A stretch of DNA of 64,000 nucleotides, taken from CS4-C045 sp963844115 (GTDB lineage Bacteria > Planctomycetota > Planctomycetia > Pirellulales > UBA7805). Of this stretch, positions 13,846-21,628 are shown one piece after another. Position 1 is the first letter of the stretch. The number at the start of each line of letters is the position of its first letter. Under the pieces are notes generated by a model. It was not told where the DNA came from. It did not search any database and saw only the letters and a program-made list of their open reading frames with translations. Made by a program: the position numbers and the translations under genes. The stretch is taken from assembly GCA_963844115.1 (NCBI GenBank), contig CAWJNN010000063.1:14349-78348 (forward strand), written 5' to 3'.

Positions 13846-14474
13846 TTATTGTCGCTTCCTCCGAATGGCTCACATCCTGAACGCAGCGAGTGGACTTTGT
13901 ACAACACCGACTTGATCCACTCTGCCGCGACGTCTACCTTCAATCGACCAATATCGCGCATCCGTGCGAAAGTGATGCGGTTGAGATTCTTGGCGTCGAT
14001 GCGATCCGGATCAACGAGCACGAGGCGGCCGACGCCGTGACGCATCAACGGCGCGATCATGGGACTACCCGTGCCGGAACAACCGACAACAGCAACCGTC
14101 AGATGACGCAAAAGTGCCGTGGTACCCGCTTCGAATGCCTGTGCGATTCGCCATGCAAACGACAGCGTCGCGCCGCCAAGCACATCACAGGCAAACCAGA
14201 ATTTTCGATCGTCACCGGCTACTGCAATCACGTCGATCGGTTCGAGCCGCTCGTCGTTTGTCAGCCAACGTCCAATCAGCGAACCATCTGGAGGTACAAT
14301 GACGCTGGCGTGCGGCAGTTCCGAGTCGGACCAAACCTGTGCCGCGGAAAGCACACTGCGGTCGGAAATTTCATCGGACGCTGAGAAACCTGCAAACCCG
14401 GCTGGGTGGCTATGAAACTTGACAACTGACAATCCCTGCTGGGCAGCTTCATCCAGGACCGGGACAGACGAAAA
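13842..14474 (-). pseudogene. JAB-E1 (ThiF) fusion of a ubiquitin-like system, truncated at both ends
   Basis: The translation has a JAB/MPN isopeptidase core with the JAMM pattern H-x-H-x7-S-x2-D (KFHSHPAGFAGFSASDEISD). A linker with GRWLTNDERLEPIDV follows, and then an E1/ThiF Rossmann domain with VAVVGCSGTGSPM and VLVDPDRIDAKNLNR. The start of the JAB domain is missing, because its upstream sequence (VLDEAAQQGLSVV) runs into the E2-like gene in another frame. The E1 part stops soon after KVDVAAEWIKSV, before the catalytic Cys region. In complete systems JAB trims the Ub-like protein and E1 adenylates it. This copy cannot do the E1 step. Confidence 0.75.
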
Positions 14475-14677
14475 TAAATCATGTCCAGCGCTGCTTCGGG
14501 GTATGCCGTAGGAATCAGCAGCGCCGCGGTTGCGACCAGGTGGTTGTAACCGTCAGGGAGTGGCCAATCGTGAACGAGAACGAACCGCTGCTTCCCGTCC
14601 ACGATGGCCTCCCACGGCAGCCCCCGCCCGTTCAAATGCTGCTCATCTATCGCTGGCAGGCGGAACTCGTGCCGCAT
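14471..14677 (-). pseudogene. E2/UBC-like protein (Prok-E2 type), C-terminus lost
   Basis: The start MRHEFRLPAID is followed by GLPWEAIVDG, FVLVHDWPLPDGYNHL and LLIPTAYPEAALDMIYF, the N-terminal half of the bacterial E2-like family found beside Multi_ubiq genes. Similarity ends at DMIYF near 14471, and the next bases belong to the JAB domain of the following gene. It starts four bases after the stop of the Ub-like gene, so the order Ub-E2-JAB/E1 is that of the known operon. Confidence 0.72.
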
Positions 14678-14680
14678 GGT

Positions 14681-15011
14681 TCAGCCCTCCGTTTGGTCAA
14701 GCGGGAGAGTCATAAACCGTTCGATGCCGGGCGTCGTGAAATCCGCAACGTCGTCCAGTCCGATCGTCTCGGTTTGCCCGCCTCGGAGCTTTTGCGAAAC
14801 GGTGTACCGTTCCGGGGGCGTCTTTTCCGCAAGCACCTGTAACTCTGCGCCCCGTCATGGAAGAAACTTCCACCACGTAGCGTTGCGTGTCGACGCGTAT
14901 GCGGTAGCGGCGGGCCTTGGGCGGTTTGTGCCCAGATTTTCCGCACTCCTCAACATCTACGAGGTCGACGACACCAGCGTCGTCGGGTACGGAAGAAAGG
15001 GATTCAGACAT
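14681..15011 (-). CDS. ubiquitin-like protein of the Multi_ubiq family (frameshifted)
   Basis: The first frame gives MSESLSS with YRIRVDTQRYVVEVSSMTG. The family sequence continues in another frame as AELQVLAEKTPPERYTVSQ, LRGGQTETIGLDDVADF and IERFMTLPLDQTEG-stop at 14681. Removing one G from the GGGG run (plus-strand 14850-14853) restores a single frame of about 109 codons with one beta-grasp domain. In the family the protein is thought to be conjugated by the neighbouring E1/E2. The gene is the first of the minus-strand operon controlled from the operator region at 15188-15241. Confidence 0.72.
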
Positions 15012-15187
15012 GGCTCAAGTCTCCTCGCGGAACAACGGCTCCGCTGGCCGCCAACAGCCTTTCCGATTGAAACGGACCGTGAGAAGAGCTACGCTATGGG
15101 CGTAGCGGCTGGCAGAACTTCTCGCTGGTCACACACCGGGCCGTCTCGCAGCATGTCGCCAAACCTGCCTGCGATGCGGCCTTTTAT

Positions 15188-15217
15188 ATTATTTACCCTT
15201 AGGGTCAATGAAGTCAA
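15188..15217 (-). promoter_or_regulatory. promoter of the ubiquitin-like operon with operator O1 in its spacer
   Basis: On the minus strand TTGACT (15217-15212) and AATAAT (15193-15188) are 18 bases apart. Operator O1 (15192-15208) fills the spacer and overlaps the -10, the geometry of a repressed promoter. Confidence 0.5.
15192..15208. promoter_or_regulatory. palindromic operator O1
   Basis: TTTACCC-TTA-GGGTCAA, one of three copies of an inverted repeat in the divergent region between the Ub-like operon and the toxin-antitoxin genes. Confidence 0.65.
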
Positions 15218-15224
15218 TATTCCA

Positions 15225-15241
15225 TTTACCCTTTGGGTTAA
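15225..15241. promoter_or_regulatory. palindromic operator O2
   Basis: TTTACCC-TTT-GGGTTAA. Its centre lies 33 bases (about three helix turns) from that of O1. Confidence 0.65.
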
Positions 15242-15310
15242 TAGTTTTTTTGGTACGATTGGACGATTCGACTTGGCGGTGGTATCCGGGGAGACGGAAG
15301 GAGCCATTGA

Positions 15311-15327
15311 TTTACCCTTTGGGTAAA
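15311..15327. promoter_or_regulatory. palindromic operator O3
   Basis: TTTACCC-TTT-GGGTAAA, with perfect arms, 20 bases before the toxin start. It is most likely bound by the HigA-type antitoxin encoded downstream (inference). Confidence 0.65.
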
Positions 15328-15347
15328 GATACGATTGTGACGCACCG

Positions 15348-15710
15348 ATGCTAATTGGGTACGAGACCACCAAATGGCAGAAGATTGCCGAGAAGCAGAA
15401 GGAAGCCAAACAATCGCTATCGGTGCGGTCGGCGGCTCTCGTTCCGCGTCGTCTTGCGCAGCTGTCCGCGTTCGAGAATCTCGGGCAAATCTCTCCGCGT
15501 TCCGCTCCGCTTCACCTACACCTTCTGACAAAGAAGCGAAAGGGATACTCGGATCGGCAGGGCGAGTTTGTGATCAAGTTGCATGGCGGAGAGGGCATCG
15601 TATTTCGCCCAACGGGCGAGTACACAGAATTAGCAGATGGTACTCCCAACATTGACACGGTAACCCAAGTGGAAATCGTGTTCATTGGAAATTATCACGG
15701 TAGAAAATGA
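15348..15710 (+). CDS. RelE/HigB-like toxin of a type II toxin-antitoxin pair
   Basis: The protein has 120 residues. The C-terminal half fits the RelE/HigB killer fold: PLHLHLLTKKRKG, GEFVIKLHGGEGIVF and the ending VEIVFIGNYHGRK. Such toxins are ribosome-dependent mRNA interferases. The N-terminal half is less typical. The stop overlaps the start of the HigA-type gene as ATGA, and toxin-first order is usual for higBA modules. Operator O3 lies just upstream. Confidence 0.75.
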   Translation: MLIGYETTKWQKIAEKQKEAKQSLSVRSAALVPRRLAQLSAFENLGQISPRSAPLHLHLLTKKRKGYSDRQGEFVIKLHGGEGIVFRPTGEYTELADGTPNIDTVTQVEIVFIGNYHGRK

Positions 15711-16813
15711 CAACAATCGCGCCACGACCGTACTCGCCAGATATAGCAATCTCGCCGGGGGAAACAATACGGGAAGTGCTGGAACATGAAGGGATGACTC
15801 AGGCGGAGTTAGCCAAGCGAATGGGCCGGCCTATCAATAAAATCAACGAGGTGATTCAAGGAAAGCGCCAAATAACCGCAGATACGGCGCTAGAGCTTGA
15901 ACTCGCTCTTGGTTTGCCCGCCAGTTTTTGGATCAACCTGGAGAAGAACTATCAACTTACCAAAGCCCGCCTCACTCAAAAGAAGAGGCTCGATCGCGAA
16001 TCCACGCACTTGGCGAGTTTTCCAGTTAAGGAGATGTGTCGGCTTGGTTGGTTGAAGAAAATGAGCGACAAAGCGGACCAAGCGCACGAAATCTTGTCGT
16101 TCTTTGGAGTTACTTCATTCTCAATGATCAAGAAGGTCAAGAGCCTTGCTCCGGTATGGAGAAAGACGAGAACGAAGAAGGCTTGCGAATACGCGCTCGC
16201 ATCGTGGCTTCAACGAGGCATTAGGCTATCGCACGAAATCGAGACCGAAGATTTTGATCCAACTGGCCTAAAGTCAAACATCAACGAGCTGAGAGCGTTG
16301 ACGGTACAAAATCCTGAGGTTTTCGAGCCGGCGCTCAAGACTATTTGCGCACAATACGGTGTCGCGGTCGTCTTCGTGCCGCACCTTCCCAAGAGCTATG
16401 CCAGTGGCGCTGCCTACCGCCTTTACGACAAAGTCGTGATTCAGTTAAGTTTGAGGCATCAGTGGGCGGACATTTTTTGGTTTAATTTCTTTCACGAACT
16501 CGGACACGTGTTACTCCACTTAACCAAACGCAAGGGCGTGTTCGTGGATGATAAAGATTTCACTGTGGAATCAGAAGACCTTGAAGTCGAGGCAAACGAT
16601 TTTGCAGCGATGACACTGATTCCGACTGACGATTTTGAGTCACTGGCGTCTCGTGCATTTTCCAGGGCCGCAGTTGTGCAAGCGTTCGCTAACGAAATCG
16701 GGATTGCATCGGGAATCGTTGTCGGACGACTTCACCACGAGGGGCTTGTGCCACGCAATCGGTTAGTGAGTCTTCGATGTCAGTACACCTGGCGCGACGA
16801 GGACGTCGAGTGA
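15707..16813 (+). CDS. HigA-type antitoxin fused to an ImmA/IrrE-like metallopeptidase
   Basis: The protein has 368 residues. Residues about 17-80 form a HigA helix-turn-helix (ISPGETIREVLEHEGMTQAE, GRPINKINEVIQGKR, LGLPASFW). A helical middle is followed by a zinc peptidase domain with HELGH at about 263-267 and a downstream acidic ligand in DLEVEANDFA. ImmA/IrrE proteases cut repressors, and fused HTH-ImmA proteins usually autoregulate and respond to stress. It should repress from the TTTACCC/GGGTAAA operators, which also face the Ub-like operon. This gene is intact, in contrast to its damaged neighbours. Confidence 0.88.
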   Translation: MTTIAPRPYSPDIAISPGETIREVLEHEGMTQAELAKRMGRPINKINEVIQGKRQITADTALELELALGLPASFWINLEKNYQLTKARLTQKKRLDRESTHLASFPVKEMCRLGWLKKMSDKADQAHEILSFFGVTSFSMIKKVKSLAPVWRKTRTKKACEYALASWLQRGIRLSHEIETEDFDPTGLKSNINELRALTVQNPEVFEPALKTICAQYGVAVVFVPHLPKSYASGAAYRLYDKVVIQLSLRHQWADIFWFNFFHELGHVLLHLTKRKGVFVDDKDFTVESEDLEVEANDFAAMTLIPTDDFESLASRAFSRAAVVQAFANEIGIASGIVVGRLHHEGLVPRNRLVSLRCQYTWRDEDVE

Positions 16814-17042
16814 CAACGCCCGCCCGCGTCAACGTCCAATCTCATTATGGGAACCAGCCGGCCGTCTGTGCCGTGTCCAGAACGTCACCAGCGTCGCCAC
16901 GATGCGGGCAAGCTGATCGGCGCGGATTGTACTCAGAGGGAAGAGACAACTTCTGGCAACCCCGCTTCCGCAGCGATCTCCAAGTCGACGACTTCATCAG
17001 CGTCTTGGGCGAATTGCTTGCACCTCCGGCGTGAGCTCCACT
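16814..17042. other. gap between the antitoxin gene and the defence-gene remnants
   Basis: I see no credible gene, RNA or repeat here. Short open frames exist on both strands but none matches a family I know. Confidence 0.4.
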
Positions 17043-17207
17043 TCAGGTCCAGCTACGCCGCAGGAAGGTGTTGGATTCTTCGCCGTTCTCGCCTATCAAG
17101 ACGTTGAGCTTCGACTCCGTTGCGATCTTTTCCAGGACTTCCAGTTCCCGGATACGCATCAACATCAGGTTGCTCTCTAGCAGCTTTGCCGCGTTGGCTT
17201 GGCTGCC
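17043..17207 (-). pseudogene. C-terminal fragment of an SPFH/slipin-like membrane protein
   Basis: The piece AAKLLESNLMLMRIRELEVL with EKIATESKLNVLIGE is the characteristic tail of SPFH/band-7 (slipin, prohibitin-like) proteins. The body of the protein is missing, and upstream the sequence switches to the MPFLTAYDP gene. Confidence 0.55.
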
Positions 17208-17431
17208 TTCCGCCGTTGCGCAAGCCCCGAAGCGCCGGGCAGAAACTGCCGTTGCTTCTCTGCGTTGGCGAGGGCCGCACAAAGCATCGACAGATAACGC
17301 GATCGGGTTGTGATCGTCGTGACGCCCGGTAACAGCATGTCCGCCAGCGCACCGTAAGTCTGAAGAGCACCGAGCGGGTCGATGCTTCCAGAACTACCGC
17401 CGAGCGGATCATAGGCTGTCAGGAAGGGCAA
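17180..17431 (-). pseudogene. N-terminal fragment of an unnamed defence-island protein (MPFLTAYDP start)
   Basis: Residues MPFLTAYDPLG, SIDPLGALQTYGALADMLLP and TTITTRSRYLSMLCAAL look like the conserved start of a protein I associate with phage-defence islands but cannot name with certainty. The start codon would be TTG. Similarity ends after about 70 residues, where the SPFH-like tail begins, so a deletion joins the two. Confidence 0.45.
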
Positions 17432-17449
17432 TATCTGTTTTACATCCTG

Positions 17450-18343
17450 CTATTGCTGAACGAGAAATCTCACATGTTCCTCCAGGATTCTCCGAGTCGC
17501 ATCTGGCTCCTGGAGTCGTCGCTCCAGCATCTCGACGGCCAACTCGACCGGCAGGCACTCCGAAAACTTCAAACCGTCTATGGCCGCTTCGTCTACGGCG
17601 GGACGCATATTGGCAACGTCGTACTGGCGAATCGCCTCGATCGCTCGCTCGACATCTTGAAGCTTCACCGCGGACTCGAATGTTAGGGTGAAACTGTCGT
17701 GGCTGACTTTGCACTTCGTTTCCTGGCTCAGTTGTCTCGCCAGTGTCGCGTTCGCCCGGTTCCCGCCGAAGGTCCCCCCCCAGCCGTCGCCGCTGCCTTG
17801 CCCCTCATTCAGCCGGTTGAAGAACAGTTCATTCCCGTAGTTGGCACGTTCCGCCTCGGCCTGGTTGACAATCGCTGCCGAAAGATAGACAGGAGGCGTC
17901 GGGGCATCCGGATGCGTTTTCCGCATGAAGTCGACGTAGTTTCCCAGCACACCCGACTCCATGTCGTGCGCGCTGAGCATGTGGAACGGGACCAAGAGAA
18001 ACTTCTTGCCCGCGAGCCACTCATTGTGTTTCTGGATCACCGGCGCCAGTTCCGGGATGCCGCGGGCCGCTGCGTTTCCTTGCAGGACCAGGTGCAGCAC
18101 GGCCATGAAATGGCTCTTGCCGCTACCGAAGCTGCCGTGGAGGTACGTTGCCTTGCTGGTACGGTTCTGCACCGAGTTGCCGATAAACGACAACGCGGCG
18201 GCGTAGCAGGTACACAACTCGGGCGTGACGACATAGTTGTCGAGCACGACCTCGGGCCGGTTGATGTCCTCGACCAGACGGAGAACAAAGTCTCCTTTCT
18301 GGACGCGATCCGGTATGTCGATGAGTTCTTTGATCAGTGTCAT
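17450..18343 (-). pseudogene. PglY-like (BREX type 2 related) P-loop ATPase, C-terminally truncated
   Basis: The fragment has about 297 residues from the ATG at 18343 (MTLIKELIDIPDRVQKGDFV). It has a Walker A motif in YLHGSFGSGKSHFMAVLHL and the following GKKFLLVPFHMLSAHDME. This start and P-loop match large phage-resistance ATPases of the PglY/DUF6079 type, which are usually well over 1000 residues. Here the frame ends at a TAG after FLVQQ. The start overlaps the previous gene's stop as ATGA. No PglX methyltransferase or PglZ phosphatase gene is visible, so this is a remnant, not a working BREX system. Confidence 0.65.
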
Positions 18344-18606
18344 TCTTGCGCTCCCGCCTTCTCGCAGTTTGTTCTCAAGACGTCTGGATCGAATCCCCAA
18401 CGCTTCATCGTTTCATCGACGAATTGTTCCTCCTCGGATGCTCCATACTGATACATCTTGTCGAGTGAGCGCTGAATCAGCACCAACCATCCTTCAAGTT
18501 GATCCGGATGCTTACCGAATCGCTCACACACAAATCGCCGTTTCTCTGCCTCGCTGACGTTCTCTACAGATACCTGCTTAAACTCGCGACCGGATAAAAT
18601 CGCCAA
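18340..18606 (-). CDS. small hypothetical protein coupled to the PglY-like ATPase
   Basis: The protein has 88 residues and is acidic and helical (VSEAEKRRFVCERFGKHPDQ, MYQYGASEEEQFVDETMKRW). Its stop shares ATGA with the ATPase start, so it belongs to the same operon. I do not recognise a family. It may be a small subunit of the defence complex. Confidence 0.55.
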   Translation of the reverse strand: MAILSGREFKQVSVENVSEAEKRRFVCERFGKHPDQLEGWLVLIQRSLDKMYQYGASEEEQFVDETMKRWGFDPDVLRTNCEKAGAQE

Positions 18607-19054
18607 TCAGCTAAGTTACAAACTCCAGGGCGAGTTCACTCGCGCCTTTCGTCGTTGGGCCGCGGAACCGCCCAGCGAATTCCGCCGACAGCGGCTGCGC
18701 ACTTAAGTCTTTCGTGCGCCGTCACAACGATGCGCCCTTTGATTCGAACGGCGACCATTCTCCTGTCGCGATAGGACCTTAGCCGCAAATACCCGACGCG
18801 GTTTTCGATTGCGCTAAAAGTACAGACGTGAGGCACACCTGCTTCAGTCAAGGCATGTCGCTTTTCTGATTTGCGAGGTCACCAGATTTGATCGGTTCGC
18901 GCAGTCGAAAAGAGGACAACCGTGATCTGGCCAGCCCGCACAGGTGATCGCGACCTGTGCAGCTTGGCCAAGCACCTCCGCGAGTTACGGGGTCCGCTGT
19001 CGCTCCGAAAACCGGTCCCTTGCCACGGCCATGACAAGATGTCAGGCGCACGCA
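18607..19054. other. gap holding one copy of an interspersed repeat
   Basis: No convincing gene. At 18903-18963 there is a copy of a repeat (CGAAAAG ... GATCTGGCC ... GGTGATCGCGACCTGTGC) that recurs at 26522-26580 and in part at 21135-21148. Confidence 0.5.
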
Positions 19055-20852
19055 CTAGTCCTTGTCGGCGCGAAGGACCGAGACGAAGGCTTTCTGGGGT
19101 ATATTGACCTGGCCGAACTGCTTCATTTTCGCCTTGCCCTTCTTCTGTTTCTCGAGCAGCTTTTTCTTGCGCGTTACGTCGCCGCCATAGAGCTTCGCGG
19201 TCACATCCTTTCGGTACGGCTGGATCGTCGCTCGCGCGATGATCGTGCCGCCAATGACGCCCTGGATCGGGATCTTGAACTGGTGGCGGGGAATCGCTTC
19301 GGCAAGTTGTTCGCAGTAGTGGAGCGCCCGAGTTCGCGCCTTGTCACGATGAACCAGGTAGGAAAGCGTGTCGACCGGCTCCTTGTTGACCAGGATATCG
19401 ACCTTCACAACGTCGGTATCTCGATATTCGATCGGAACATAGTCAAACGATCCGTATCCTCGCGTGATCATCTTGAGCTTGCCGTAGAAATCGAAGAGCA
19501 CCTCTCCGAGCGGCATTTCGCTCGTCACTTCCACCCGACCCGCGGAGAGATAATTCATCGTCTGACTTTCCGAGCGATGTTCCCTGCACAACTCCATGAC
19601 AGGACCGACGTACTCCTCGGGGGTAAGAATCGATGCTTTGATGTAGGGCTCGGTGGCCGAGTCGATCTTCGTCGGATCGGGCCAGTAGCTGGGGTTGTCG
19701 ACATCGATCGTCGTGCCATCTTTCAAGGCCAGTTTGTACTTCACCGACGGGGCCGAGATGACCAGGCCGATGTCAAATTCTCGCTGCAATCGCTCCTGAA
19801 TCACGTCCAAGTGAAGAAGGCCGAGGAACCCACAGCGAAATCCGAAGCCGAGAGCCGCCGAACTATCTTTTTCGTAGGTGAGTGCCGCGTCGTTGATCGC
19901 CAGTTTGTCCAGGGCCTTGGTGAGATCCTGGTACTCGTCGGTGTTCATCGGATAGATGGAGGAAAAGACGACCTGTTTGGCTTTCTGATAGCCAGGAATC
20001 GGCTCGGCTGCCGGGCGATCAAGCAGCGTGATCGTATCGCCGATCTCAATGTCCTGAACACTCTTCACCCCGGCGACGATATAACCGACCTCGCCGGCGC
20101 TGAGCTGTTCTTTGGGATTGAGCTTCAACTGATTGTAGCCCAACTCATCCACCTTGTAGTCGCGGCCCGCGTGCATGAAATGGATCGTATCGCGAGTTTT
20201 CAGCGTGCCTTCCATCACGCGACACTGGAGAATCACGCCTCGGATACTTATCGAAATGGGCGTCGAAGACCAAGGCTTTCAGCGGCGCGTCCGGGTCGCC
20301 CTGGGGACTTGGCAGCTTCTCGACGATGCCGGCAAGCACGTCTTCAATGCCAACGCCGGTCTTTGCGGAAACAGGGATCGCCTCAAACGGATCGAGCCCC
20401 AAATCCGCATCAATCTCCTCGCGCACACGGTCAACGTCCGCGGCCGGGAGATCGATCTTATTGATCACCGGCAGAAGTTCCAGATCATGTTCCAGGGCCA
20501 GATAGAGGTTGGCAACCGTCTGCGCCTCGACCCCCTGAGAAGCATCGACAACAATCAACGCACCTTCACACGCCATCAGGGAACGCCGTACTTCGTGCGA
20601 AAAATCAACGTGGCCAGGTGTATCGATCAGGTTCAGCAGATAGTCTTGACCGTCCGGGGCACGGTAGGAGAGCGTAATCGTATTGCTCTTGATGGTAATG
20701 CCCCGTTCACGCTCGATATCCATCGAGTCGAGCATCTGGTCGTGGAACTCACGTTGCGTAACGCCACCACAGGCCTGGATCAGTCGATCGGCCAGAGTCG
20801 ACTTGCCATGATCAATATGGGCGATAATGCAAAAGTTCCGAATATGTTTCAT
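19055..20852 (-). CDS. lepA: translation elongation factor 4 (LepA), frameshifted
   Basis: It starts at ATG 20852 (MKHIRNFCIIAHIDHGKST). GTPase motifs G1 AHIDHGKST, G3 DTPGHVDF and G4 NKID are present. The later part has ALGFGFRCGFLGLLHLDVIQ and the LepA-specific C-terminal domain ending KKKLLEKQKKGKAKMKQFG. LepA binds stalled ribosomes and promotes back-translocation or initiation. The frame breaks at 20242-20243, where an extra C on the coding strand turns FDKYRGVILQCRV into FDKYPRRDS. Removing it restores a single frame of about 600 codons. A broken lepA in an otherwise perfect sequence points to a base-call error. Confidence 0.92.
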
Positions 20853-21134
20853 ACGTACGGTTCTGTGTAGAAAATGTCCTGGTGCTTCGCTCACCGCGAG
20901 AATTCTAGTACATGACATTAGCGACGAATAGGGATTTGAATCCCCGCGACAAACCTAAGTCTAGCCCGACGTGGGGTCGACGTGTATCCGAGTTGTCCTG
21001 AAAGTCGTCGAACATTCAACGGGCAGTAAGAAACCAGGCTCAAAGGAGGCGAGGATTTGCCTGACGGATCCAACGCTCATTAGACGCACAGGTCAATGTG
21101 GTGGCGAGGTTTGCATCTCGCGCCTTGTCGCTTC

Positions 21135-21148
21135 GGTGATCGCGACCT
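21135..21148. repeat. partial copy of the GGTGATCGCGACC interspersed repeat
   Basis: GGTGATCGCGACCT occurs here, at 18943 and at 26562. No gene is evident in 20853-21292. Confidence 0.4.
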
Positions 21149-21292
21149 CTGAAGATTGAGTGCGATCAAAAACTTCAGCGGGGTTGTCGACCGACGCAGT
21201 GTTCCGCGACCGCAAAACGATTCCCAGCACCACAATGTTGCGCAGTCAATCGGATACCGTGGCTGGTCCTGGCATGGGGAGGACTGCTATGG

Positions 21293-21560
21293 GTGGACGA
21301 AACCGTCGCGACGTTTCAACGCCGCTGGCGCGGGGTCGCGACCACCTTGAGGCGTGGCGGCGGATACGGAAAGTGGGGACTCGGATCCCGGGCCGTTCTC
21401 TGGTTGCTCGCAGTGAAGCTGGCGGATGCCCATGGTCTCCATCGCACGGCGTCGGTGTTGAGGTTGGATTACGATTCGCTCAAAAAGCGTGTTGAATCGA
21501 CGAACTCCTCGGCACGCTCGGCGACTTCCGCATTCATCGAACTTTCTCCGCCGCTGCGGG
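21293..21560 (+). pseudogene. remnant of an IS-associated helix-turn-helix protein
   Basis: The stretch LADAHGLHRTASVLRLDYDS followed by LKKRVE matches a small accessory protein often found next to insertion-sequence transposases. No transposase or terminal repeats are visible, and the frame runs on into the U32 gene without its own stop, so I treat it as a relic. Confidence 0.4.
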
Positions 21561-21628
21561 CCGCTCGCGGGTTGGCGGGCTTGCGGGTAGAATCGCCGTT
21601 GCCAGTAACATCCTCCAGCGACTCATCC

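Noticed and set aside
18636..19051. Minus-strand frames between the small PglY-coupled gene and lepA
   Set aside because: They are translations of the interspersed repeat (LSSFRL peptide also seen at 26.5 kb) rather than genes.
20930..20990. GGGATTTGAATCCCC stretch next to lepA that looks like a tRNA T arm on the minus strand
   Set aside because: No acceptor, anticodon or D arm could be fitted around it, and it does not match a tmRNA end.
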